NCBI RefSeq assembly: GCF_028736175.1
Contig: NZ_CP117880.1
Coordinates: 4,774,001-4,838,000, forward strand
From: Sphingobacterium oryzagri
Lineage (GTDB): Bacteria > Bacteroidota > Bacteroidia > Sphingobacteriales > Sphingobacteriaceae
Direction of reading: 5' to 3'
DNA: 64,000 nt
The notes beneath the pieces were generated by a model. That model saw nothing but the letters and a program-made list of their open reading frames with translations. It was not told the origin of the DNA and did no database searches. The translations under genes and the position numbers were made by a program. Shown piece after piece: positions 27,549 through 36,110 of this stretch (positions within the stretch are counted from its first letter, which is position 1; every line of letters begins with the position of its first letter).

Positions 27549-28058
27549 CTGACGCCAAAATGTTGATCGATTAACTAAAAAAAATGCTGATTTCTACTAT
27601 GCGCTTAAAAAACAATAGCCTTCGCTAGCAATCATATCCTGCTACTTGCTGTACAAAACCTATTTTTCTGCTTATTATGCATGCAAAATTTTACCGGCCT
27701 TTACCGTAGATTCCAACACGACTTACGTTTCCGGCCAGGTGCTGGCTTTCGATCTTCCATCAGGATTTACCCGAAGTGGCGCTGCTGGCAGCACGGTTTT
27801 TGCTTCCAGCATGCAATAACTCATCTGCGCTGTTTTTTACCTGGTATGTTTGGAATGGAGCAGCTTGTCTGGTGGTAGGTTGTTCAGGCTTCAGCCGGTC
27901 TATTCCCTCGACCTTTCGCTATAGGCGTTAGTCAGTTACGTGTTAGTATTCAACCAGACAACAAATATTTCGGACAAGAGGAAACACCTGCTGGAACAGG
28001 ATGGTATTTTCGGGAATAGTGTGTATCTTCGGCATCAATATTTTAAACCGTCTTGTAA
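27549..28058. other. gene-free region, possibly with coding remnants
   Basis: About 500 bp without an intact gene. One plus-strand stretch, 27879-28019, is open for 46 codons with no start and a protein-like composition (ending NKYFGQEETPAGTGWYFRE then stop); another stretch around 27700-27820 is open in a different frame. These may be decayed pieces of a former gene, but no family is recognised. Confidence 0.35.
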
Positions 28059-29228
28059 ATGAGTAAAAAGATTCTATATCGATACAATTCACGATATCCC
28101 GCTATAGCCGACTTGAAAACAAAAGCAAAATCACGTATTCCAAAATTTGCGTTTGATTACCTGGAAGGCGGCGCCAATGAGGAATTGAACTTATTAAAAA
28201 ATGAAACGGATTTTGACGATATTTTGCTTAAACCGCAGTACCTCCACGTAGCGGGCGATATTGATATGTCTGTCGAGCTTTTTGGAAGACGGTACAGCGC
28301 TCCTTTTGGTATCTCGCCCATTGGCCTGCAAGGCCTGATGTGGCCAAATGCTCCGGAGATTTTAGCAAAAGCTGCTGCAAAACATGATATTCCATATACG
28401 TTAAGCACCGTATCCACCAGCAGTATCGAGCGTATAGCAGAAGTGTCTGACGGTAAGGCTTGGTTTCAGTTATACCACCCGACAGAAGATCGGCTGCGCG
28501 ATGATATTTTACGCAGATTAAAAGAGGTAGAATGCCCTGTTCTTGTGGTTTTGGTAGACGTTCCGTCTTTTGGTCTTCGTTACAGAGAGATTAAGAGCGG
28601 TTTATCTATGCCGCCAAAGATGAATATTGCAAACGTGGTGCAGGCCATGCTCAGACCTTTATGGGGAATTAAGACGCTACAACACGGCATCCCATCGTTT
28701 GCGACATTGAAACCTTACATGGAAAAGGGATTAGACCTGAGTCAACTGGGCCAGTTTATGAACAAAACCTTTACAGGAAAAGTCAATGTAGAGAAAGTAA
28801 AAGCCATACGCGAAATCTGGAAAGGACCATTGGTGCTGAAAGGAATTACCACTGAAGAAGATATGGATGCCGCGATTGCCATCGGCGTAGATGGTGTAAT
28901 TGTTTCTAACCACGGCGGGCGTCAAATAGACGCGGGCGAATCTTCGATTCAATCGCTGATCCATTTGGCCAAAAACCCAACATACAGCGATAAAATTAAA
29001 ATCATGCTGGATGGCGGCATTCGCTCAGGCGTCGATTTGGGGAGAGCACATGCCGTCGGCTCTGCATTTAATTTTATGGGCAGACCGTTTATGTATGGTG
29101 TAGGCGCGCTGGGCGATGAGGGTGGCGAGCACACGATCAACTTGTTTAAAGCACAGTTGTACCAAGTAATGCAGCAACTGACTCTGGAAAATGTAAGCCA
29201 GTTTCCAGGAAGACTGATACAGCGCTAA
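28059..29228 (+). CDS. FMN-dependent alpha-hydroxy-acid dehydrogenase/oxidase (LldD family)
   Basis: 389 residues forming a TIM-barrel flavoenzyme. FDYLEGGANEE is the family's N-terminal signature, SPIGLQG and STVSTSSIE line the FMN site, and the catalytic His-Arg segment SNHGGRQID is followed by the phosphate-binding LDGGIRSGVDLGRA. Such enzymes oxidise L-lactate, glycolate or related 2-hydroxy acids to 2-oxo acids, with electrons to quinone or oxygen; which substrate is used here is not clear. It is monocistronic, with a terminator at 29252-29298. Confidence 0.92.
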   Translation: MSKKILYRYNSRYPAIADLKTKAKSRIPKFAFDYLEGGANEELNLLKNETDFDDILLKPQYLHVAGDIDMSVELFGRRYSAPFGISPIGLQGLMWPNAPEILAKAAAKHDIPYTLSTVSTSSIERIAEVSDGKAWFQLYHPTEDRLRDDILRRLKEVECPVLVVLVDVPSFGLRYREIKSGLSMPPKMNIANVVQAMLRPLWGIKTLQHGIPSFATLKPYMEKGLDLSQLGQFMNKTFTGKVNVEKVKAIREIWKGPLVLKGITTEEDMDAAIAIGVDGVIVSNHGGRQIDAGESSIQSLIHLAKNPTYSDKIKIMLDGGIRSGVDLGRAHAVGSAFNFMGRPFMYGVGALGDEGGEHTINLFKAQLYQVMQQLTLENVSQFPGRLIQR

Positions 29229-29251
29229 TAGACGCCGTAGGTTAAATATGC

Positions 29252-29298
29252 AAAGCAATTTTAGTAAGCAAATGTGGCTTATTAAAATTGCTTTTTTT
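29252..29298 (+). terminator. rho-independent terminator
   Basis: An 18-bp stem (29252-29269 with 29277-29294, one G-T wobble) and a 7-nt loop are followed by a T-run, just after the alpha-hydroxy-acid dehydrogenase gene. Confidence 0.85.
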
Positions 29299-29324
29299 GT
29301 TTTAGAAGCTGCTTCAGCAATGCT

Positions 29325-29332
29325 TATCTTTG
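29325..29332 (+). promoter_or_regulatory. -7 element abutting the QueD-like gene
   Basis: TATCTTTG matches TAnnTTTG and ends 4 bases before the ATG at 29337. Transcription would start at or just inside the start codon, so either the message is leaderless or the box is coincidental. No well-spaced -33 TTG is seen. Confidence 0.4.
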
Positions 29333-29336
29333 CAGC

Positions 29337-29756
29337 ATGATAGTTGCCGAACGATACCACGATATTTCCTGCGGACACCGCGTTGTAGGACACGAAGGAA
29401 AATGTCGCTTTTTACACGGACATAATTACCGAATACACTTTACTGTTGCCGCTCACGAGCTAGACGAGATAGGACGCGTTGTTGATTTCTCGGTCATTAA
29501 ATCGGCCCTTTGCGAATGGTTGGAAGAAAACTTTGATCATAAATTTCTTATATGGGAAAAAGACGAGCTACTCACACAGCTCCAGGAAATAGCAGGCGAT
29601 AGCCTCGTGATCGTGCCATTTAACCCAACGGCAGAACATCTTGCGCGTTATTTAGTGGAAACCGTAGGCCCGGAGCAGCTAAAAGCCTATCCTGTGCAAC
29701 TGATTTCCTGCAAAATAGAGGAAACCGCTAAATGCTCCGCAACATATAGTCTGTAA
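29337..29756 (+). CDS. queD: 6-carboxytetrahydropterin synthase / PTPS family protein
   Basis: 139 residues, normal for the family. Zinc ligands are visible as H14 (SCGHRV) and H27-x-H29 (CRFLHGHNY), with the catalytic Cys23; D67-H68 (ENFDHKF) and E128 (CKIEETAKCSATY) complete the active site. QueD makes 6-carboxy-5,6,7,8-tetrahydropterin from dihydroneopterin triphosphate for queuosine synthesis; a role in tetrahydropterin synthesis is the alternative. Other queuosine genes are not adjacent. Confidence 0.88.
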   Translation: MIVAERYHDISCGHRVVGHEGKCRFLHGHNYRIHFTVAAHELDEIGRVVDFSVIKSALCEWLEENFDHKFLIWEKDELLTQLQEIAGDSLVIVPFNPTAEHLARYLVETVGPEQLKAYPVQLISCKIEETAKCSATYSL

Positions 29757-29794
29757 ATTGCTATATCCCGCTAACCTGCTATTTGTGCCAAGTT

Positions 29795-30883
29795 TCATTC
29801 GCCTTCACTCCAAAGAGGGTAATCAATGTAACCCTGTTTATCGCCGCCATACATCGTTGTCCTGTCCGGCTCACTAAGCGGGGCATTTTTTTCAAACCGT
29901 TCCGCCAAGTCAGGGTTTGCGATGTATAACCTGCCAAAGGAAATAAGCTTGGCAACGCCGTTTTCAAGTTCTGCTTCGGCAGAAGCCCTATCATACCCTG
30001 CATTAGCAATAACTGTCTGGCGAATCTTCCTGCCAAAAAATTCAATCTCGTTATCCGCGCCATAATGTTCAGGCGAAGCAAAGTTGGGGTTGCGCCTCAT
30101 GAGTTCCACATAAGCAAAGTCCAGTTTGTTCAGTTCTTCAATGAGGTGACTGTAGGTACTGGCCGGATCATCCAACACGATATCGCCATAAGGATGGAAA
30201 GGCGAAATTTTAATCCCCACCTTTTCAGCGCCCACCACGCGGATTAATTCTTGCATCACCTCCAGTACAAAGCGAGCATTGTTAGCGATGCTGCCGCCGT
30301 AATGATCCGTTCTTTGGTTGGCACTTTCCGCTAAAAACTGATTGGGAAGATAACCATTGGCGGCGTGTAGCTGCACGCCGTCAAACCCCGCCGCGATGGC
30401 ATTTTTTGCGGCCTGGCCATAGTCCGTTATGGTCTGCTTTATTTCCTGTATTGTCATTTCCTGCGGTACTTCATATTCTTTCACGCCTTGCGAAGTAAAA
30501 TGCTTCATTCCGCGGATAGGTAAAGGTGACGGCGCAAATGGGAGCTTGCCGTTCCGATCTACAGAATGCCCCACCCGGCCCGTGTGCCAAAGCTGCGCTA
30601 TAATCACACCGCCTTTATCGTGTACGGCCTTTGTAACCTTTTGCCATGATACGATTTGTTGCTCCGTAAAAATGCCGGGCGTAAGCGGACTCCCGGTCGC
30701 ATCTTCACTAATCCTGATGGCTTCGCTAAGCAGCAAACCTGCACTTGCCCTTTGGCTATAATAGACTGCAGTCATATCACCCACTAAGCCATTTATATCT
30801 GCACGGCCTCGGGTCATCGCGGCCATGACCATGCTATTTTTCAGGCTGACATCGCCTAACTGTATTTTTTCTAAAAGTTTCAT
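29795..30883 (-). CDS. Old Yellow Enzyme-type NADH:flavin oxidoreductase (alkene reductase)
   Basis: 362 residues with a TIM-barrel flavin fold. Conserved parts are the FMN-binding start (SLKNSMVMAAMTRGRAD), QLWHTGRVG, the substrate-binding His-Asn pair in GVQLHAANGYLPNQFL, DHYGGSIANNARF, and the phosphate-binding LISFGRLYIANPDL. The enzyme reduces activated C=C bonds (enones, N-ethylmaleimide, nitro compounds) with NAD(P)H and resembles NemA. It is single and divergent from the symporter gene. Confidence 0.92.
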   Translation of the reverse strand: MKLLEKIQLGDVSLKNSMVMAAMTRGRADINGLVGDMTAVYYSQRASAGLLLSEAIRISEDATGSPLTPGIFTEQQIVSWQKVTKAVHDKGGVIIAQLWHTGRVGHSVDRNGKLPFAPSPLPIRGMKHFTSQGVKEYEVPQEMTIQEIKQTITDYGQAAKNAIAAGFDGVQLHAANGYLPNQFLAESANQRTDHYGGSIANNARFVLEVMQELIRVVGAEKVGIKISPFHPYGDIVLDDPASTYSHLIEELNKLDFAYVELMRRNPNFASPEHYGADNEIEFFGRKIRQTVIANAGYDRASAEAELENGVAKLISFGRLYIANPDLAERFEKNAPLSEPDRTTMYGGDKQGYIDYPLWSEGE

Positions 30884-31037
30884 GTCACTATTTTTTTAAC
30901 ATTGTTGTTGGCCAAAGGTTAGCAAATAAACATCTTTCACATATTCTTCTACCGTGGTTAGACCTGTTTGTTGGTCATACACACCGTCAGCGCTATCTGC
31001 ATGAGATATTTTTTTTACCGGGCTTATCCACGTGAGA

Positions 31038-31045
31038 TATTTTTG
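31038..31045 (+). promoter_or_regulatory. -7 element that decides the symporter start
   Basis: TATTTTTG fits TAnnTTTG. It lies inside the upstream open extension of the symporter frame (open from 31032), which excludes that extension from the transcript and favours a start at the TTG at 31083. Confidence 0.5.
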
Positions 31046-31082
31046 TACTTTTGGCTCAACAGAGAAATATATTAAGAGTACA

Positions 31083-32075
31083 TTGAAAAAGTTATTAGCA
31101 ATATTAAGTAAAGCAGGTTTCGACAGTTTCCTGTTGATGATAGGCGCCATGATTCTGCTGGCCTATTTTTTGCCGCAGCCGGGCATGGTAAAAGAACCTA
31201 TTTCGCTAGAGGAGATTGCCAATGCAGGCGTCTCGTTGATTTTCTTATTTTACGGTTTACGACTAAGTGTTGATAAACTAAAAGCCGGGCTTGCCAACTG
31301 GAAAATGCACATTATCGTGCAGCTGACAACCTTTTTGTTTTTTCCTCTCATTGTTTTAGCCGTTCGCCCCTTGTTCATCAATACCGACTTCGAGTTGCTT
31401 TGGCTGGGCGTATTTTTTCTGGCGGCTTTACCTTCTACAGTTTCTTCCTCTGTGGTCATGGTTTCCATCGCCAAGGGCAACATTCCCGCAGCCATTTTCA
31501 ACGCGAGCATTTCCAGTTTGATCGGCGTAGTGGTTACGCCGCTCTGGGTTGGGCTGTTCATCGCTTCTGCAACAGGCGATTTCGACGTCTCAGATATCGT
31601 TATCAAGCTGGTTCTTCAAGTCTTGTTGCCTGTCATCATCGGCATCAGTCTCAATTCGCGTTTCGGCGCCCTTGCCGAAAAATATAAGAAACAACTCAAA
31701 TATTTTGATCAGGCAATTATCCTCACCATCATTTACACGTCGTTTTGTAAGTCATTCTCCGAAAATCTTTTTGCAGACTTCACCGCTCTTGAACTTACTG
31801 CACTCGCCGCAGGCATGATGGTTTTGTTTTTTGCCGTATTCCTTTGTATCGGACTACTCAGCCGCTTGTTTGGCTTTTCAGAGGAAGATCGTATTACGGT
31901 CTTATTTTGTGGATCTAAAAAGTCATTGGTACACGGCACGGTCATGTCAAAAGTACTTTTTCAGCATAGTACTATCACAGGCATTGTATTGTTACCACTC
32001 ATGATTTACCATGCCTTGCAATTGATTGCCGCCAGCATCATCGCGCAGCGCATGGCTCGACGAAAAGAAGCGTAA
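31083..32075 (+). CDS. SLC10A7-like bile acid:sodium symporter family protein
   Basis: About 330 residues with nine or ten hydrophobic helices and the SBF-like features: SLIFLFYGLRLSVDKLKAGLANWKMH near the first crossover and ALPSTVSSSVVMVSIAKGNIPAAIFNASISSLIGVVVTPL in the core domain, the latter typical of the SLC10A7 branch (PF13593). It probably moves an organic anion with sodium; the substrate is unknown. A TTG start at 31083 is preferred because the frame upstream contains the promoter box. The gene is single and divergent from the Old Yellow Enzyme gene. Confidence 0.85.
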   Translation: MKKLLAILSKAGFDSFLLMIGAMILLAYFLPQPGMVKEPISLEEIANAGVSLIFLFYGLRLSVDKLKAGLANWKMHIIVQLTTFLFFPLIVLAVRPLFINTDFELLWLGVFFLAALPSTVSSSVVMVSIAKGNIPAAIFNASISSLIGVVVTPLWVGLFIASATGDFDVSDIVIKLVLQVLLPVIIGISLNSRFGALAEKYKKQLKYFDQAIILTIIYTSFCKSFSENLFADFTALELTALAAGMMVLFFAVFLCIGLLSRLFGFSEEDRITVLFCGSKKSLVHGTVMSKVLFQHSTITGIVLLPLMIYHALQLIAASIIAQRMARRKEA

Positions 32076-32166
32076 TTTGTCGTTATGACCGCCCCCCCAT
32101 TCCTTTTCTGCTAAAGAATATCGGTTGAAGGAGCAGATCTATTACAGACGTTCTGCATGCATTCAG

Positions 32167-32203
32167 TAGCCCGTAGATTCATAGTGTTGAACGCTACGGG
32201 CTA
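32167..32203. repeat. 10-bp inverted repeat between convergent genes
   Basis: TAGCCCGTAG (32167-32176) and CTACGGGCTA (32194-32203) are perfect inverted copies around 17 bases. No T-run follows on the plus strand, so it is not a canonical terminator, though it sits where one would be expected between the symporter and mesD. Confidence 0.5.
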
Positions 32204-32226
32204 GTGAAAGAAAAAAATACCGCAAC

Positions 32227-33255
32227 CTAAATCGCAAATTCTTTACGTATAATTTCTGCTCCTGCGCTTAAAGCACTTAGCTTACCTCTTGCTACCTCTC
32301 TCGACAAAGGAGCCATGCCACAGTTTGTCGATGGGTAAAGATTTTCGATAGCTACAAACTCCAGCGTTTTACGTAGGGTATTAGCCACTTCTTCCGGTGT
32401 TTCTATTGTGTTGCTTGCCACGTCAATAGCGCCAACCATCACTTTCTTACCGCGAACGAGTTCAATTAAGTTTAAAGGCACGTTGGAGTTGTGGCATTCT
32501 AATGAAACGATATCAATATTCGACTTTTGAATTTTCGGAAAAATCTCCTCGTATTGACGCCATTCCGAGCCCAATGTCTTTTTCCAGTCATTATTAGCTT
32601 TAATGCCGTATCCATAACAAATATGGACTGCCGTTTCGCATGTTAAACCTTCTATGGCTTTTTCTAACACGGCCATGCCCCAATCGTTAACTTCATCAAA
32701 GAACACATTGAATGCAGGTTCATCAAACTGGATAATATCTACCCCAGCATCTTGCAGAGCTCTTGCTTCTTCATTAAGTGCTTTGGCAAATTCCCACGCC
32801 AATTTTTCCCGGCTTTTGTAATGGTCATCATATAACGTATCCACCATTGTCATCGGCCCTGGCAAAGCCCATTTGATAGGTTTATCAGTCTGTTTACGTA
32901 AAAATTTGGCGTCGTCCACAAACACGGCTTTTTGACGTGCAACTTCACCGACAACAATAGGCACACTCGCATCATAACGGTCACGAATTTTTACGACTTT
33001 TCGATTTTCAAAGTCTACGCCACTTAAATGCTCGATAAACGTAGTTACGAAATGTTGGCGCGTTTGCTCACCATCACTTATGATATCTACCCCTGCCAAT
33101 TGCTGCTCTTGCAACGAAATACGCAAAGCATCTTGTTTCCCTTCCAGTAACTGATCGCCTTCTAATTTCCATGGCGACCATAGTTTTTCCGGTGGTGCAA
33201 GCCAAGCCGGCTTAGGTAAACTGCCAACAATTGAGGTGGGCACTAATTTCTTCAT
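32227..33255 (-). CDS. mesD: folate-independent methionine synthase, core-MetE type (MesD)
   Basis: 342 residues, equal to only the C-terminal catalytic half of cobalamin-independent MetE. Zinc ligands are H211 and C213 (AVHICYGYG), E253 (NIDIVSLECHN) and C312 (STNCGMAPLS), as in MetE; the homocysteine/substrate face shows ISDGEQ and IIQFDEPAF. The MetE N-terminal folate-handling half is absent. The preceding gene encodes a DUF1852 protein, the known partner MesX of MesD, whose methionine synthesis needs oxygen and does not use methyl-tetrahydrofolate. The assignment follows from this pairing; the methyl donor is unresolved. The gap to mesX is 19 bp, so they form an operon. Confidence 0.85.
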   Translation of the reverse strand: MKKLVPTSIVGSLPKPAWLAPPEKLWSPWKLEGDQLLEGKQDALRISLQEQQLAGVDIISDGEQTRQHFVTTFIEHLSGVDFENRKVVKIRDRYDASVPIVVGEVARQKAVFVDDAKFLRKQTDKPIKWALPGPMTMVDTLYDDHYKSREKLAWEFAKALNEEARALQDAGVDIIQFDEPAFNVFFDEVNDWGMAVLEKAIEGLTCETAVHICYGYGIKANNDWKKTLGSEWRQYEEIFPKIQKSNIDIVSLECHNSNVPLNLIELVRGKKVMVGAIDVASNTIETPEEVANTLRKTLEFVAIENLYPSTNCGMAPLSREVARGKLSALSAGAEIIRKEFAI

Positions 33256-33274
33256 ATAAAATAATGTTAATGTG

Positions 33275-34282
33275 TTATATTGATTGAAGAGCGAAATTCG
33301 CAGACCATTCTTCTAAGCGTGCTTTGTGCGGCTTAATGAAATACTCTTCTGCAAATTTACCTTGCTCAATCGCTAGCTGGCTGCGCTCTTCTCGGTTGTA
33401 TACAATTTTTGTTAAAGAATGATCCTGATTTTTCAAACTAGGCTTATAGCTCAATCCTGCGACAGCATTGGCATTGTAAATCTCCGGTCTGTAGATCTTT
33501 TGAAACGTTTCCATAGTACTAATGGTACTGATTAACTCCAGATTTGTATAGTCAGCCAGTAAATCGCCAAAGAAGAAAAACGTCAAAGGTGCCGTACTAT
33601 TAGCTGGCATAAAATACCGAACCTGCAAGCCCATTTTTTTGAAGTACTGCTCTGTTAGCGAAGATTCATTAGGTTGGTATTCAAAACCTAATATCGGGTG
33701 ATGGTTTCCCGTACGATTATACGTTTTGTTATCTGATACACTCAAACATATCACAGGCGGCTTGTTAAATTGCTGTTTGTAACTTTCTGAAGTTACAAAA
33801 TGCTTAAAGATATTGCCGTGTAAATCACCAAAATCTTCAGGAATGCTAAACTTGTCTTTACCTTTATTATGCTCTAAAAGCAACACGCTGAAATCATAAT
33901 CGCGCACATAAGAAGAGAAGTTATTACCCACGATGCCCTCAATACGCTCCCCCGTAAAATGATCAATAATGTGCGTTTTTAAAATTTCAATCGATGGGAA
34001 TGTTGTACCACTGCCATCAATATCGATATCAACGGAAACAATTTCCAGCTCCACCGAGTAACGATCACTAGTAGGATTATCCCAATTTGCCATACTATTA
34101 AAACGATTGTTAATCATGTTAATCGTGTTGCGCAAATTTTCTTGACGACTTGCTCCTCTTGCCAAGTTAGCAAAGTTCGTTGTTGTACGCGTACTGGTAG
34201 ACGGTATATAGTTCTCATTGAAATAAATACTCTTCAGTGTAAACGCAAAATCGTAGTTGATGGCATGCTCGGTGTTTTCCAT
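33275..34282 (-). CDS. mesX: MesX (DUF1852), partner of MesD
   Basis: 335 residues from the ATG at 34282 (MENTEHAINYDF); the open frame extends upstream but the 16 extra residues do not fit the family. Recognisable DUF1852 features are FAFTLKSIYFNENY near the start, the long TTTNFANLARG segment and LGFEYQPNESSLTEQYFKKMGLQVRYFMPANSTAPLTFFFFGDLL. There is no signal peptide or membrane span. Members of this family are required with MesD for oxygen-dependent methionine synthesis; how MesX works is not known, and supplying or activating a methyl group is a reasonable guess. It is first in the mesX-mesD operon. Confidence 0.85.
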   Translation of the reverse strand: MENTEHAINYDFAFTLKSIYFNENYIPSTSTRTTTNFANLARGASRQENLRNTINMINNRFNSMANWDNPTSDRYSVELEIVSVDIDIDGSGTTFPSIEILKTHIIDHFTGERIEGIVGNNFSSYVRDYDFSVLLLEHNKGKDKFSIPEDFGDLHGNIFKHFVTSESYKQQFNKPPVICLSVSDNKTYNRTGNHHPILGFEYQPNESSLTEQYFKKMGLQVRYFMPANSTAPLTFFFFGDLLADYTNLELISTISTMETFQKIYRPEIYNANAVAGLSYKPSLKNQDHSLTKIVYNREERSQLAIEQGKFAEEYFIKPHKARLEEWSANFALQSI

Positions 34283-34688
34283 GTATCTCGTGTGTTTTAT
34301 TCTTGAATCTTCTACTATAACCGCTCCCAATCATTTGATCACAGTTATTTTGTCTTACAAATTTCAAAATAAAAGATGAATTAATCTAATTTAGATTTAA
34401 ATCAGACAATTATTCTTTTAACGCGTATTTAGAAGATAAATCATCTTTTTTAAGGCATAAAAATTAGAAAAAACAGATAATTTTTCTTTCGACATTTAGA
34501 CCACTTGGATTTGGACCTGCTTAACGTGCCTTAAAAAAAAGTAGACTAACCACTACATGTAATAGGCACAGATGCAAATTTCTGTTTTACAGCTTGTATG
34601 AAAGAATTAAACGCCTCGAAAATAGGAGCTGCCCATATGTTGAAAATAGCAAATATGAACATCTACCTAGCACGCAGGAAGAATAAAA
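34283..34688. promoter_or_regulatory. upstream region of mesX with a perfect palindrome
   Basis: About 400 bp with no gene. AATCTAA-T-TTAGATT (34383-34397) is a perfect 15-bp palindrome about 100 bp before the mesX ATG, of the AT-rich kind bound by Lrp/AsnC proteins; a second weaker repeat AAGAT...ATCTT lies near 34433-34447. No clear TAnnTTTG box was found. The Lrp-type regulator encoded next door is the natural candidate to bind here (inference). Confidence 0.4.
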
Positions 34689-35177
34689 CTATTTTTCTCT
34701 TACGGTTGCTCCAAAACTATTTTTTATTTCAGCCATTACAAAAGTGCTGTGCGTGCTCCCTATACTATCTACCGAACCGAGCTTGTTAAACACGAAATCC
34801 TGGTAGTGTTTCATATCGCGCACGGTCACTTTTAAAAGGAAATCATAATCACCCGATATGTTATAACATTCTATAATCTCGTCAATTTCCAATATATCCG
34901 TCACAAATTTATGCCCTATGCTACGGTCATGCTGTTTCAGTTTAATGTTACAAAAAACCGTAAAGCCCTGATTCAGCTTTTCCGCATCCAGTATAGCAAT
35001 ATATTTTTTGATATAACCTTTTTTTTCCAGCCGCTTTACCCGCTCAAAAACCGGCGAAGCAGAAAGGTTGACCATTTGGGCAAGTTCCTTTGTCGTATAA
35101 TTAGAATTCTTGTGCAGTATGTTTAATAGTTGTAAATCAATGCTGTCTACACCATCTACAGAATAAATTTCTTCCAT
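34689..35177 (-). CDS. Lrp/AsnC family transcriptional regulator
   Basis: 162 residues with the N-terminal helix-turn-helix (DLQLLNILHKNSNYTTKELAQMVNLSASPVFERVKRLEKKGYI, residues 14-56) and the C-terminal RAM domain (VFCNIKL...IIECYNISGDYDFLLKVTVRDMKHYQDFV), which binds amino acids and builds octamers. It lies 406 bp upstream of mesX on the same strand, so sensing methionine or another amino acid to control mesX-mesD is plausible. Autoregulation is also common in this family. Confidence 0.88.
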   Translation of the reverse strand: MEEIYSVDGVDSIDLQLLNILHKNSNYTTKELAQMVNLSASPVFERVKRLEKKGYIKKYIAILDAEKLNQGFTVFCNIKLKQHDRSIGHKFVTDILEIDEIIECYNISGDYDFLLKVTVRDMKHYQDFVFNKLGSVDSIGSTHSTFVMAEIKNSFGATVREK

Positions 35178-35223
35178 ATCGTTGTTTTTGACTTTCCTAA
35201 AGTTTTCTGATGTGCATTGATAG

Positions 35224-35231
35224 CAAAATTA
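35224..35231 (-). promoter_or_regulatory. -7 element of the Lrp-type gene
   Basis: Read on the minus strand the site is TAATTTTG, a full TAnnTTTG match, giving a leader of about 40 nt before the ATG at 35177. The -33 TTG is not obvious. Confidence 0.45.
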
Positions 35232-35345
35232 GGCTAAATAGTCTTATTTGTGTAAGTTTTAAAATGATAAAAACCTGCATATTAATTTTTTGAAGAAAAA
35301 ATCAAACAACAACCACGATTCCATTTTGCTTACAACTGATCTGAA

Positions 35346-36110
35346 CTACCTCAACTCCAGTAATACCGGACAGTGATCGGAATGGACAGCCGTAGGTATT
35401 ATTTCTGCCGCAACCAGGCGTTCTTCCAGCGGTTTAGAGATCATGTTATAATCGATACGCCAGCCCAAATTTTTACCTCGCGCACCAGCACGGTAACTCC
35501 ACCAAGTATAATGATGCGGGTCAGCATGTAAATGCCGGAAAGAATCTACATAACCCGAATTGATAAAATTCTCTATCCATTCGCGCTCGGCCGGCAAAAA
35601 GCCAGAACTGTTGGCATTGGATTTTGGATTATGAATATCGATAGCCCGATGGCAGATATTATAATCGCCTGAAACGACCAGATTGGGTATTTCCTGCAAG
35701 AGCTTATCGCTGTATGCCTGAAAATCATCCAAAAATTTGTATTTAAAATCCTGCCGGATATCACCCGTCGTGCCTGAAGGGAAGTACACACTCATCACCG
35801 ATACATCATCAAAATCAGCACGAATCATCCGGCCTTCAAAATCATAATCTTCATGACCGCAACCATACTCTACATGTTTGGGCGTTATCTTGGTGAAAAT
35901 AGCCGTCCCACTATATCCTTTCTTTTGCGCAGGATACCAGTAGTGCTCATACCCCATCTGCTCCAGAAAAAGAATCTCAGGAATCTGGTCTTGAGTCGCC
36001 TTAATCTCTTGCAGACAGATCACATCTGGATTTACGCTTTTCACCCAACCTAACCAGTCTTTCTTTAATGCAGCGCGCAGCCCATTAACGTTATACGTAA
36101 TAACTTTCAT
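35346..36110 (-). CDS. xth: exodeoxyribonuclease III
   Basis: 254 residues of the endonuclease/exonuclease/phosphatase fold with ExoIII motifs: ITYNVNGLRAA (metal-binding Asn), ICLQEIKA (metal-binding Glu), VVSGDYNICHRAIDIHNPK (catalytic Asp-x-Asn), GWRIDYNMIS, and the final SDHCPVLLEL with the catalytic Asp-His pair. It cuts DNA 5' of abasic sites and degrades 3' ends in base-excision repair. Its ATG overlaps the stop codon of the cyclophilin gene by one base (TAATG). Confidence 0.95.
   Translation of the reverse strand: MKVITYNVNGLRAALKKDWLGWVKSVNPDVICLQEIKATQDQIPEILFLEQMGYEHYWYPAQKKGYSGTAIFTKITPKHVEYGCGHEDYDFEGRMIRADFDDVSVMSVYFPSGTTGDIRQDFKYKFLDDFQAYSDKLLQEIPNLVVSGDYNICHRAIDIHNPKSNANSSGFLPAEREWIENFINSGYVDSFRHLHADPHHYTWWSYRAGARGKNLGWRIDYNMISKPLEERLVAAEIIPTAVHSDHCPVLLELR

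Noticed and set aside
27681..27878. 65-codon open frame in the gap before the hydroxy-acid dehydrogenase
   Set aside because: Basic, Trp/Arg-rich, shadow-like composition and no recognisable motif.
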